From NCBI GenBank assembly GCA_035266865.1, contig DATFMR010000170.1:1-44794 (forward strand): a stretch of 44,794 bases of DNA. Reading direction: 5' to 3'. Positions within the stretch are counted from its first letter, which is position 1, and each line of letters begins with the position of its first letter. Shown piece by piece: positions 1 through 7,695 of this stretch. The notes beneath the pieces are model-generated. The model was not told the origin of the DNA, searched no databases, and saw only the letters and a list, made by a program, of their open reading frames with translations. Made by a program: the position numbers and the translations under genes. This DNA comes from JAKAGZ01 sp035266865. GTDB taxonomy: Bacteria > Bacteroidota > Ignavibacteria > Ignavibacteriales > Ignavibacteriaceae.

Positions 1-1
1 A

Positions 2-142
2 GCCGCGTTACGTTTTGCAGGAATGTATGGCGTTGTGGATTTTTTCGTTGCCAATCTCGAGGATGTTGCAAATACTGTTCAATCAAGCAGGGTTATGTTT
101 TCCGGCAAAAAAGATATCTATAAAATAGCTCTTTGGTATTAA
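2..142 (+). CDS. C-terminal end of an unidentified protein (partial, enters from the left edge)
   Basis: An open frame of 46 codons runs from the window edge to a TAA at 140-142. The residues have a normal mixed composition and end in KIALWY, which looks like a real protein tail rather than random translation. The other forward frame examined gives a cysteine- and arginine-rich product that is not protein-like. I do not recognise the family. It lies 84 bases upstream of the caspase-TPR gene on the same strand, so the two could be co-transcribed, but the inverted repeat between them may also mark a new promoter region. Confidence 0.5.
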   Translation, partial: AALRFAGMYGVVDFFVANLEDVANTVQSSRVMFSGKKDIYKIALWY

Positions 143-159
143 CGTAATATTGAATCCAA

Positions 160-186
160 TATTTGTGTTGTTTTTTTGCACAAATA
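160..186. promoter_or_regulatory. Inverted repeat upstream of the caspase-TPR gene
   Basis: The 8-base arms TATTTGTG (160-167) and CACAAATA (179-186) are separated by an 11-base T-rich spacer and lie about 40 bases before the start codon at 227. The geometry fits a dimeric regulator site or a small hairpin in the leader. No binding protein can be named from the sequence. Confidence 0.3.
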
Positions 187-226
187 AATAGAGAAAATAT
201 TTATTAACAAAATATTTAGAAGTAAA

Positions 227-3200
227 ATGAAAAAGCAAAAAACAAAAATCGGTTTCGCGCTGATAATAATCGCAATTATTTTTTCTATCAGCCAGGTCAC
301 TTTCGCCCAGGATAACAGCAAGGGTTTTGCTACAATATCAAATGATATTGCAAAATCCGGAACTGTCAGGGCTGTAATTGTTGGCGTTTCTCATTATAAA
401 AATATTCAATCCCTTGAATATGCTGACAGAGATGCCAAATCGTTTTATGCTTTCCTTCGCTCTGCTGCCGGTGGTAATGTGGACTCTACGAATATAATGC
501 TTTTAACAAATGAAAAAGCAACCTCTGCCCAGATTTTTAGTGCGCTCGACTGGATAACAAATGAATCCAAAGAAGGTGATCTTGCAATTTTTTATTTTTC
601 CGGACATGGAGATTTGGAAACAAAAACTATAAGACAAAACGGTTTTCTCCTGGCGTATGATTCACCCGAAGCGGCTTACATGGCCGGCGGCACTATTGGC
701 ATTAATTACCTTCAGGATTATCTTGAGACAATAGTCACTAAAGATAAAGCACAGGTGGTTCTGATTTCCGATGCCTGTAAATCGGGTAAGCTGGCTGGTG
801 GAATTGAAGGAGCAAAACAAACTACGGCCGCACTTCAGGCAAACTGGAACAACATTATTAAAATTCTCTCCTCTCAACCGGGTGAACTTTCCTATGAAAG
901 CAAAAAATGGGGAAATGGCGCAGGAGTTTTCACCTATTACCTGCTAAAGGGATTAATGGGAATGGCTGATATGAACCACGATAAAGAAGTTGCACTCAAA
1001 GAATTAGACATTTACTTAGCAATGAACATTCCAAAAGATACTGACTTTAAACAAAATCCGACTATAAACGGCAACGCGAAAACCATTATTGCAGATGTTG
1101 ACAGCCTGACCTATGCTTCCCTGTTGATGGAAAATAATATAAAACCAACCGGTGAGCTTCTGGCAATGAGAGGAAATGAGGCTACAACAAATGCACTTGA
1201 TACTACAACTTCGGGATTACTTAAAAAATTTAATATCCTACTTGATGGAGGAAAATTAATTGAACCAACAGGTTCCGGAAATAATGCATGGGACATTTAT
1301 AATTCATTAAAGAATCGTGATGATCTATCTGCTATAGTTTCTTCAATGAAAAGTTCACTGATTGCCTCTTTGCAGGATAAATCACAGATTGTAATTAATT
1401 CATTTCTCAGGGGAACAGACCAGGCGGATACAATTAATTTATATACTGCATATGAAGAACTGGAACTTGCATATAACCTGATTGATAAAAATTATATACT
1501 TTATGATCCTATCAAGGCCAGGTATCTTTATATGAAAAGCCTAATCTATAATAATACGACTGAAATTGAAAATAGAATAAAACTTCTTAAAGAAAGCGTG
1601 GAAATTCAACCTGATGCTGCATATGCATTGTGCGAGCTAGGACTTGCTTATCGATATGCAAAAAAATATGATGAAGCAAAAATGAATTTAAAAGCGGCAA
1701 TTGATCTTTCCCCAACATGGGCTTATCCATGGAATAATTTGGGCATAGTATATGCTGATCTGGAAGAGAATGATTCCGCATTAGTTTGTTATAAAAAATC
1801 TTCAGAATTAATGGTCTATGCTAAGCCTTATTATAATATGGGAATAATTTATGCTGATACAAAGCAGTATGATAAAGCGATTGAAAATTATAAAAAGGCG
1901 CTGGAAATAGACCCGGAATATCAGCAAGCCTATAATAATATCGGGCTTGTGTACGAAAAGCTTAAAAAACCGGAGGAAGCAAAAGAGAATTACTTAAAAG
2001 CTTTATCAATAGACCCTTATTATGCAACAGCTTATTATAATTTAGGCATATTTTATTTTGATAAAGAAGATTACGATAATGCAATCAAATATTATGAAAA
2101 AGCTATAGCAAATGATAAAACATTTACTAATGCATTTTTTAATCTGGGATTGTCCTACTATAATGTAAAAAATTATTCCAAGGCGCTTGAAAATTATAAG
2201 ATTGTTATTAGTCAGGATTCATCTTTTTATAAGGCCTATAAAGGGATAGGAGATATATTTGAGGACTTACAAGAATATGAAAATGCTATTACCTATTATA
2301 AAAAAGCAGTAACTAAGAAAGCAGATTATCCCACCGCAATTTTTAAAATTGCATACTGTTACAAGGAATTAGGTAATAATCAGAATGCTATTGAATACTA
2401 TAATAAAGCTATTGAATTGCAGCCGGATTATCCTAGCGCATATCATAATCTTGGGATTATTTATAATGATCTAAATGATAAGAATAAAGCAATTGAATAT
2501 TACAACAAAGCAATTTCCCAGCAAAATGATTACCCAAGTGCATATTATAATCTTGGAATTATTTATAATGATCTAAATGATAAGAATAAGGCAATTGAAT
2601 ATTACAACAATGCAATTTCACAGCAAAATGATTATCCCAGCGCATATTATAATCTTGCAATTGTTTATAAAAGTTTAGACAACTTAGAAAAAGCTATAGA
2701 GAGTTATAACAAAGCAATATCTTATAAAAAAGACTATGCCAATGCCTATTATAATTTGGCTATAATTTATAATGAAAAGGGTCAAAAGGAAAAGGCAATT
2801 GAATGTTATAAAAAAGTAATTGAGATCTCGCCAAAAGATGAAGCTGCTTATAATAACCTGGGATTGATTTATAAAGATCTGGAAAACTATCCGGACGCAA
2901 TTGAATCTTACAACAAATCAATTGCTATCAAACCCGATTATTTAAAGCCCTATTATAACCTAGGTATTGTCTATACTAAATTAAAACAAACTGAAAAAGC
3001 GCTTCAAAAATTCAGACACGTGCTTGAACTTGATTCAACTTATTCAAATGCTTACTGGTACATTGGCGATACATATGATGATCTTAAAAAGTATGACATC
3101 GCTGCTGAAAATTATAAAAAGGTGTTAAACTTTGATCCTGATGATAAAGGGACAATGTATAGAATTGGATACGATTACAGAATGCTGGAAGATTACGATC

Positions 3201-3748
3201 AAGCGGCAAAATATTTTAAGCAAATTCTTCAAATTGATCAAAACTATGCTGGCGCATATTATTATCTTGGTGAATGCCAAACAAAGCTTGGTGAATATGA
3301 CAATGCAATTTTAAATTATCAAAAATCAATTGAACTAAATCCGGATTCATATAATGCAGGTTATTATTACATAGGAAGTATTTATGACACTAATTTGCAA
3401 CAATATGATAATTCAATAACTAATTATACAAAGTATATTGAATTTAATCCCGGGTTACATTTCGGTTACCAGGGACGCGGTTATGCTTATTTACACAAAG
3501 GTGACAACAATAATGCTCTTTGGGATCTTAAAAAAGTGACAGAACTAAAACCGGAAGATCCTGCCGGATATTATGACCTCGCATGTTATTATTCACTCAA
3601 TAATGATGAGACGAACAGCATAAGTTATCTGGAGAAAGCCTTCATTTTCGGATATAAAAACTTTCAACATATTAGTGAAGATAAAGATCTTGATAATGTT
3701 AGAAATGACGATAAATTTAAAAAACTGATTGGAAAGTATAAAAAATGA
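227..3748 (+). CDS. Exported caspase-family (C14) protein with about 20 TPR repeats
   Basis: A 1173-residue protein that begins with a signal peptide (basic start, hydrophobic stretch at residues 9-24, likely cut after FAQ near residue 28), so it should act in the periplasm or at the surface. Residues about 47-290 form a caspase/peptidase C14 fold. The catalytic histidine is H127 in FYFSGHGD and the nucleophile is C184 in SDACKSG, the bacterial form of the usual DACHSG. A linker follows, then about 20 consecutive 34-residue tetratricopeptide repeats from about residue 465 to the end, with typical AYYNLGIIY and AIEYYNKAI helices, closing with a short charged tail. TPR arrays bind protein partners, so this is plausibly a protease with a large substrate or partner platform. 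The second caspase gene follows 62 bases later. The substrate is unknown; loss of activity cannot be excluded, but both dyad residues are present. Confidence 0.85.
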   Translation: MKKQKTKIGFALIIIAIIFSISQVTFAQDNSKGFATISNDIAKSGTVRAVIVGVSHYKNIQSLEYADRDAKSFYAFLRSAAGGNVDSTNIMLLTNEKATSAQIFSALDWITNESKEGDLAIFYFSGHGDLETKTIRQNGFLLAYDSPEAAYMAGGTIGINYLQDYLETIVTKDKAQVVLISDACKSGKLAGGIEGAKQTTAALQANWNNIIKILSSQPGELSYESKKWGNGAGVFTYYLLKGLMGMADMNHDKEVALKELDIYLAMNIPKDTDFKQNPTINGNAKTIIADVDSLTYASLLMENNIKPTGELLAMRGNEATTNALDTTTSGLLKKFNILLDGGKLIEPTGSGNNAWDIYNSLKNRDDLSAIVSSMKSSLIASLQDKSQIVINSFLRGTDQADTINLYTAYEELELAYNLIDKNYILYDPIKARYLYMKSLIYNNTTEIENRIKLLKESVEIQPDAAYALCELGLAYRYAKKYDEAKMNLKAAIDLSPTWAYPWNNLGIVYADLEENDSALVCYKKSSELMVYAKPYYNMGIIYADTKQYDKAIENYKKALEIDPEYQQAYNNIGLVYEKLKKPEEAKENYLKALSIDPYYATAYYNLGIFYFDKEDYDNAIKYYEKAIANDKTFTNAFFNLGLSYYNVKNYSKALENYKIVISQDSSFYKAYKGIGDIFEDLQEYENAITYYKKAVTKKADYPTAIFKIAYCYKELGNNQNAIEYYNKAIELQPDYPSAYHNLGIIYNDLNDKNKAIEYYNKAISQQNDYPSAYYNLGIIYNDLNDKNKAIEYYNNAISQQNDYPSAYYNLAIVYKSLDNLEKAIESYNKAISYKKDYANAYYNLAIIYNEKGQKEKAIECYKKVIEISPKDEAAYNNLGLIYKDLENYPDAIESYNKSIAIKPDYLKPYYNLGIVYTKLKQTEKALQKFRHVLELDSTYSNAYWYIGDTYDDLKKYDIAAENYKKVLNFDPDDKGTMYRIGYDYRMLEDYDQAAKYFKQILQIDQNYAGAYYYLGECQTKLGEYDNAILNYQKSIELNPDSYNAGYYYIGSIYDTNLQQYDNSITNYTKYIEFNPGLHFGYQGRGYAYLHKGDNNNALWDLKKVTELKPEDPAGYYDLACYYSLNNDETNSISYLEKAFIFGYKNFQHISEDKDLDNVRNDDKFKKLIGKYKK
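2429..2632 (+). repeat. Recently duplicated TPR unit (two 102-base copies)
   Basis: Copies 2429-2530 and 2531-2632 each encode one 34-residue TPR and differ at 8 of 102 bases by my hand alignment, mostly at third codon positions. The following unit starts similarly and then diverges. This points to recent expansion of the repeat array inside the caspase gene. Confidence 0.85.
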
Positions 3749-3810
3749 AAAATCTTTTAATATGCATCAAAAAACAGAAGAGATTAATAAATATTCAATC
3801 GGAGAATAAT

Positions 3811-6099
3811 ATGCGGAAAACGTTTAAGCAATATTTCGGAATAATCATTTTTTCTTTGCTTTTAGTTTCATCATCCTTTGCTCAGACAAAGCGAGCTTTA
3901 ATTATCGGAATTGACAAATACAAGCCCACAGACCCCAATGCCAAAACTTTAAGAACTATATGGAGCGATCTGGATGGATGTGTAAATGACGCATTATCAA
4001 TGAAAAACATAATTGAATCACGATTCGGATTTAAAGAAAATAATATTACCCTGCTTTTAGATAGCACAGGTACTGTTGCGTCTAAAGCAAATATTTTAGC
4101 AGCTGTAAAAAAACTAACCGATGAAACAAAAAAGGGAGATGTTGTTTTCTTTTATTATGCAGGTCACGGATCAAGAGTTAAAAATTCACTTTCACCTGAA
4201 ATGGATGGAAAAGATGAAACCATAGTTCCATCAGATGCATGGAAAACTACTGAAACTGATCTGCGCGAAATTCGCGATAAGGAAATAGCAACTATGCTTC
4301 AAAAGCTTGCAGATAAAAAAGCAATTCTTACCTGGATATTTGATAGCTGCCATAGCGGCTCAATAGCCAGGGGAATAGAACAACCTGAAACCTACAAGTC
4401 AAGATTTCTTCAGCCGCTTGATATGATTGACGTTGCCGATCCAAATCCTGCTCCAGTACCTGAAACTGATCCGGATGTTTTAATTCTATCATCAGCACAG
4501 GATTTTCAAACAGCAAAAGAATACAGGGATGAAAATGGAACACCGCACGGGGCATTTACGGCTGCACTTATAAAAGTTTTGAGATCGAGCTCTGTAAATC
4601 AAACTGTTGATGCAATATTTAAAAGAGTAAAAGCAATTATGCAATCAAATGGAAGTTCACAGGAACCAGTTATTGCCGGAACGGATACCAGAAGGAAGGA
4701 AAATCTCTTAGGTATTGATATGGGAGATGTATCCGGCAAAACTGTAATCAGCATACTGAAGAACTCAAGCGGGGAAATAGAGCTGCAGGGAGGCTATGCT
4801 TTAGGAATTGCCGAAGGAGCTGAACTTGTAAAGATTAAAACAAGTGAGGATACAAAAAAAGTGAGATTAAAGGTAACTACAGTGATTGGATTAAATAAGA
4901 GCTCTGTTGAAGTTATTGAGGGTTCAATTAATGATATTGAAGCAGGGGACCTTTTTGTAATTGATAAATGGACCACTTCCGGAGGTGCTAATCTTTATGT
5001 GTGGTTACCTTCTTGCGAACTTCCTTTTAGTAAGATAAAATCCTATGTTGCGGAATTTTATAAACTCAAATCCTGGAAAAATATAACCTGGGTAAATGAT
5101 CCGACTATTGATGATCCAGATTATGAAATTTACTATGAAAATAATTCCTGGCATTTAATAAATCGCTCTGCAAACAAAACAAGTGATCTCGGTGAAAGTC
5201 CTTCTGCGGATTTTGTTAGCAAACTAATACATGAAAATGCTAAACTTTTTGTGAATCTTCCTCCTCCAAAAGAGCTATATGATATAATCAAAAATCGCCT
5301 AGGTGATCCTGCAAGTACTGTAGTACTATCAGATGTCAAATCAGCTAATTACTTTTTGACTGGAAGAATATCTAATGGAAAAGCGGAATATTCATTTGTA
5401 ATTCCGGGAATCAGCCAGAATGATACAACATACAAATCATCTCTTCCTATCCGAACTGACTGGATTGATGTAACTGACAAAACAGTTCTTTCTGCTTCCG
5501 CACAGAAACTGGGAGATTTTGCATACAAACTTGGGCAAATACGTGCATGGCTTACACTTGAAGCTCCGCCTGATGATGGAAGCTTTCCTTACAAACTTGT
5601 AGTTAAGAATTCCAGAACCGGTGAAATAGCAAAAACTGGAAAACTTTATGAAAACGAAACTTATGGATTAGCACTTGAATTGGATTCTCTTTTATTAAAA
5701 AGTTGGGACAGAGAATCCCGATGGATTTATATTTTTGGAATTGACAAAGATGGTAACAGCACTCTTCTTTTCCCCAGAACAGCAAGTTCAGTTGAAAACA
5801 AAATGCCTCCGAATGAATATCCATTCCCTCCTGAAATTCAGGTTGGCGCAAAGAGACTTTTTAAAGTAGTCCCGCCATTTGGATATGACACGTATGTAAT
5901 GCTGACAAGCGCTGATGCAATTCCGGATCCCACGGTATTCAATTCAACAGGAGTTAGAACAAGAGAAGCAACTCGTGGCGGAAACCCTTTATCCAGTTTG
6001 TTAAGAAATGTTGGCTCTTCAACAAGAGGACCAGCACCCGTTGTTCCGGCTACCTGGTCCATTGAAAGATCAATAATTCAAAGCGTACCGAAAAAATAA
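3811..6099 (+). CDS. Exported metacaspase-type peptidase with C-terminal DUF4384-like region
   Basis: I place the start at the ATG at 3811, giving 762 residues, because GGAG at 3801 precedes it and a clean signal peptide begins there (MRKTFKQYFG to SSFAQ). An earlier in-frame ATG at 3745 overlaps the upstream stop but would bury the signal peptide. Residues 27-290 are a caspase domain with H119 in YYAGHGS, the metacaspase-typical acidic stretch DGKDETIVPSD near 132-142, and nucleophile C180 in FDSCHSG. Metacaspases usually cleave after Arg or Lys; that is family knowledge, not seen here. The remaining 470 residues are not a protease. The part around 600-730, with AWLTL, RWIYIFGIDKDG and YVMLTSAD, resembles the DUF4384-type domain often attached to bacterial caspases. 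The gene sits directly behind the caspase-TPR gene, suggesting one system. Confidence 0.85.
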   Translation: MRKTFKQYFGIIIFSLLLVSSSFAQTKRALIIGIDKYKPTDPNAKTLRTIWSDLDGCVNDALSMKNIIESRFGFKENNITLLLDSTGTVASKANILAAVKKLTDETKKGDVVFFYYAGHGSRVKNSLSPEMDGKDETIVPSDAWKTTETDLREIRDKEIATMLQKLADKKAILTWIFDSCHSGSIARGIEQPETYKSRFLQPLDMIDVADPNPAPVPETDPDVLILSSAQDFQTAKEYRDENGTPHGAFTAALIKVLRSSSVNQTVDAIFKRVKAIMQSNGSSQEPVIAGTDTRRKENLLGIDMGDVSGKTVISILKNSSGEIELQGGYALGIAEGAELVKIKTSEDTKKVRLKVTTVIGLNKSSVEVIEGSINDIEAGDLFVIDKWTTSGGANLYVWLPSCELPFSKIKSYVAEFYKLKSWKNITWVNDPTIDDPDYEIYYENNSWHLINRSANKTSDLGESPSADFVSKLIHENAKLFVNLPPPKELYDIIKNRLGDPASTVVLSDVKSANYFLTGRISNGKAEYSFVIPGISQNDTTYKSSLPIRTDWIDVTDKTVLSASAQKLGDFAYKLGQIRAWLTLEAPPDDGSFPYKLVVKNSRTGEIAKTGKLYENETYGLALELDSLLLKSWDRESRWIYIFGIDKDGNSTLLFPRTASSVENKMPPNEYPFPPEIQVGAKRLFKVVPPFGYDTYVMLTSADAIPDPTVFNSTGVRTREATRGGNPLSSLLRNVGSSTRGPAPVVPATWSIERSIIQSVPKK

Positions 6100-6124
6100 T
6101 AGAAATACGTTGATAGGTAATCTT

Positions 6125-6150
6125 TTTCTTACTAAAGAAACGGCTTTTTT
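6125..6150 (+). terminator. Weak candidate terminator after the caspase pair
   Basis: A short stem TTTCTT (6125-6130) and AAGAAA (6135-6140) with loop ACTA is followed by CGGC and six T residues. The stem is AT-only, so intrinsic termination would be inefficient. The position, just after the stop at 6099 and before the convergent queD, is appropriate. Confidence 0.3.
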
Positions 6151-6166
6151 AAATTATTAAAATTTG

Positions 6167-6607
6167 TTATGTAATCCTGTCTATTTTCTTTGTAAGAATT
6201 TCACATTCTTCTTCGGCATAATCATCGGGAGTTTCACAGACTCTAACTTTTAATCTGTGAATATTAGAGGGAAGAATTTGATTTCTGATTTCATTTAGAA
6301 AATATTTAGTGATATTTTCTACGGTTGATTCAAAATTAACTTTTACTTTTTTTGAGTTTAGTTCTTCAAGGAAGTCAACAACCTGTTTATCTTTTTCATT
6401 AACCATAAATGCGTGATCCAGCTTTTCAATAATTGGATTTATTATTTTTTTTAAATCATAATAATCCATTACCATTCCGTTTTGATCGATAACTCCCTCA
6501 AGCTCTACCATCATTTTGTATGAATGACCGTGAATATTTTTACACTTTCCGAAATGCGCTGGTAATCTGTGCCCCATTTCCCAGTTAAACTCTTTTGCTA
6601 TTTTCAT
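6167..6607 (-). CDS. queD: 6-carboxy-5,6,7,8-tetrahydropterin synthase QueD
   Basis: This 146-residue protein matches the 6-pyruvoyl-tetrahydropterin synthase/QueD family, which converts 7,8-dihydroneopterin triphosphate to 6-carboxytetrahydropterin in the queuosine and 7-deazaguanine route. Zinc-ligand histidines are H13 (EMGHRLP), H26 and H28 (NIHGHSY), with the catalytic cysteine C22 in GKCKN. The LDHAFMV stretch and the CETPDDYAEEE tail are also family features. I start it at the ATG at 6607, which overlaps the queE stop as TAATG; the longer reading from 6634 adds nine unconserved residues inside queE. The overlap implies translational coupling with queE, which supplies the next enzyme. 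queC and queF are not in the window. Confidence 0.92.
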   Translation of the reverse strand: MKIAKEFNWEMGHRLPAHFGKCKNIHGHSYKMMVELEGVIDQNGMVMDYYDLKKIINPIIEKLDHAFMVNEKDKQVVDFLEELNSKKVKVNFESTVENITKYFLNEIRNQILPSNIHRLKVRVCETPDDYAEEECEILTKKIDRIT

Positions 6608-7242
6608 TACACACCTTTTTGTGCCGGATCCCAAACAAATTTATGCATCTGCAATTGGAATCTAACATTCAATTTATCTTCTAAAACCCAGTTCACTAAA
6701 GTTAATGGCTCAAGCTTTCCAAATATAACAGAAAACAAAATCTCAAATTTGCCCTCAAGATTATATCTGGAAATTATTTTCTTTGTCCAATCGTAATCTT
6801 CCCTGTTACCGATAACAAATTTAATCTCATCTGACTTTTTTAAATAACCAATATTTTCATAAAGGTTCTTTTTCTTCATTTCACTTGACGGACATTTTAA
6901 GTCCATAATTATTTTTACTCTTTTGTCAATATCCTTAATTGGTAAGCTGCCTCCTGTTTCGAGCAAAACTTCATATTCAGAGTCAGCTAATCTTTTCATT
7001 AGTTCAAGGCATTCTTCCTGTACAAGTGGTTCACCCCCTGTGACTTCAACTAATTTACAATCGTATTGTTTAATTTCTTCCAGGATTTCATCTATTGATT
7101 TATCTTTTCCTTCATAAAATGCATATTCGGTATCACAGTAAGTGCATCTCAAATTACAATAAGTAAGTCGGATGAAAATACATGGAAGTCCGGCTTTGGT
7201 GCTTTCTCCCTGGATTGAATAATATATTTCATTTACCTTCAT
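6607..7242 (-). CDS. queE: 7-carboxy-7-deazaguanine synthase QueE (radical SAM)
   Basis: A 211-residue radical SAM enzyme that converts 6-carboxytetrahydropterin to 7-carboxy-7-deazaguanine using S-adenosylmethionine and an iron-sulfur cluster. The cluster cysteines are C29, C33 and C36 in a CxxxCxxC arrangement (LTYCNLRCTYCD), followed by the SAM-binding TGGEPL segment. The N-terminal NEIYYSIQGES is the family signature. The start is taken at the ATG at 7242; an immediately preceding GTG at 7245 is an alternative. It is the first gene of a two-gene unit with queD and divergent from rpsT, with about 130 bases between them for both promoters. The product feeds queuosine tRNA modification or, less likely, deazaguanine DNA modification. 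Confidence 0.92.
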   Translation of the reverse strand: MKVNEIYYSIQGESTKAGLPCIFIRLTYCNLRCTYCDTEYAFYEGKDKSIDEILEEIKQYDCKLVEVTGGEPLVQEECLELMKRLADSEYEVLLETGGSLPIKDIDKRVKIIMDLKCPSSEMKKKNLYENIGYLKKSDEIKFVIGNREDYDWTKKIISRYNLEGKFEILFSVIFGKLEPLTLVNWVLEDKLNVRFQLQMHKFVWDPAQKGV

Positions 7243-7311
7243 CACAGCTTTAAAATAATGCCTTTTTTGCAGAAAAATGGGTTTAAGAGTTTAAAATTAG
7301 CAAAGTAATAT

Positions 7312-7340
7312 TTGACATCAAATAACTCTTTCCATATATT
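7312..7340 (+). promoter_or_regulatory. Sigma70-type promoter of rpsT
   Basis: A perfect -35 box TTGACA (7312-7317) and a -10 box TATATT (7335-7340) are separated by 17 bases. Transcription would start near 7347, leaving a leader of about 29 bases with a GAAGGA ribosome site before the ATG at 7376. It is one of the clearest promoters in the window and resembles the classical consensus, not the TTG/TAnnTTTG form of Bacteroidetes. Confidence 0.75.
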
Positions 7341-7375
7341 TAGAGTCTATTTTTAACTCAAATTGAAGGATTTTA

Positions 7376-7639
7376 ATGGCTAGTCATAAGTCTGCAAAGA
7401 AAAGAATAAGAACTAATGCAAGAAAACGGGCTGTAAATACTCTGATTGAATCTAGAATCAAAACAACATATAAAAAAGCATTAACAGCAAGTGAAAAGGA
7501 AATAGCAGAAAAATTATATAAAGAAGCAGTTTCTTTGATCGATAGAAGTACAACTAAGGGGAAAATTCACAAAAATAATGCTGGAAGGAAAAAAGCTTCG
7601 CTTACCAGACATTTAAATTCTCTTCAAGCTGCAAAATAG
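7376..7639 (+). CDS. rpsT: 30S ribosomal protein bS20
   Basis: An 87-residue, strongly basic protein with the bS20 hallmarks: MASHKSAKKRIRTNARKR at the start, a helical middle and the GKIHKNNAGRKKASLTRHL segment near the end, which binds 16S rRNA in the small subunit. Length matches the family (about 85-90). It stands alone on the plus strand between the queE promoter region and a convergent gene, with its own promoter upstream and an intrinsic terminator 21 bases after the stop. This is the typical monocistronic arrangement of rpsT in many bacteria. No oddities are seen. Confidence 0.96.
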   Translation: MASHKSAKKRIRTNARKRAVNTLIESRIKTTYKKALTASEKEIAEKLYKEAVSLIDRSTTKGKIHKNNAGRKKASLTRHLNSLQAAK

Positions 7640-7660
7640 TTTGATCTAACTTACCTTGTT

Positions 7661-7695
7661 AAGCCCTTCATCCATTTGGAAGGGCTTTATTGTTT
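7661..7695 (+). terminator. Rho-independent terminator of rpsT
   Basis: The stem AAGCCCTTC (7661-7669) pairs with GAAGGGCTT (7679-7687) around a 9-base loop and is followed by a T-rich tail (TATTGTTTT). The T tract is on the plus-strand side only, so it serves rpsT and not the convergent gene that ends at 7695. Confidence 0.85.

Noticed and set aside
2429..2632. Possible CRISPR-like direct repeats
   Set aside because: Repeats are coding 102-base TPR units without spacers of constant size.
5838..6062. Minus-strand open frame inside the metacaspase gene
   Set aside because: Shadow frame with no start context, opposite a gene with complete active-site motifs.
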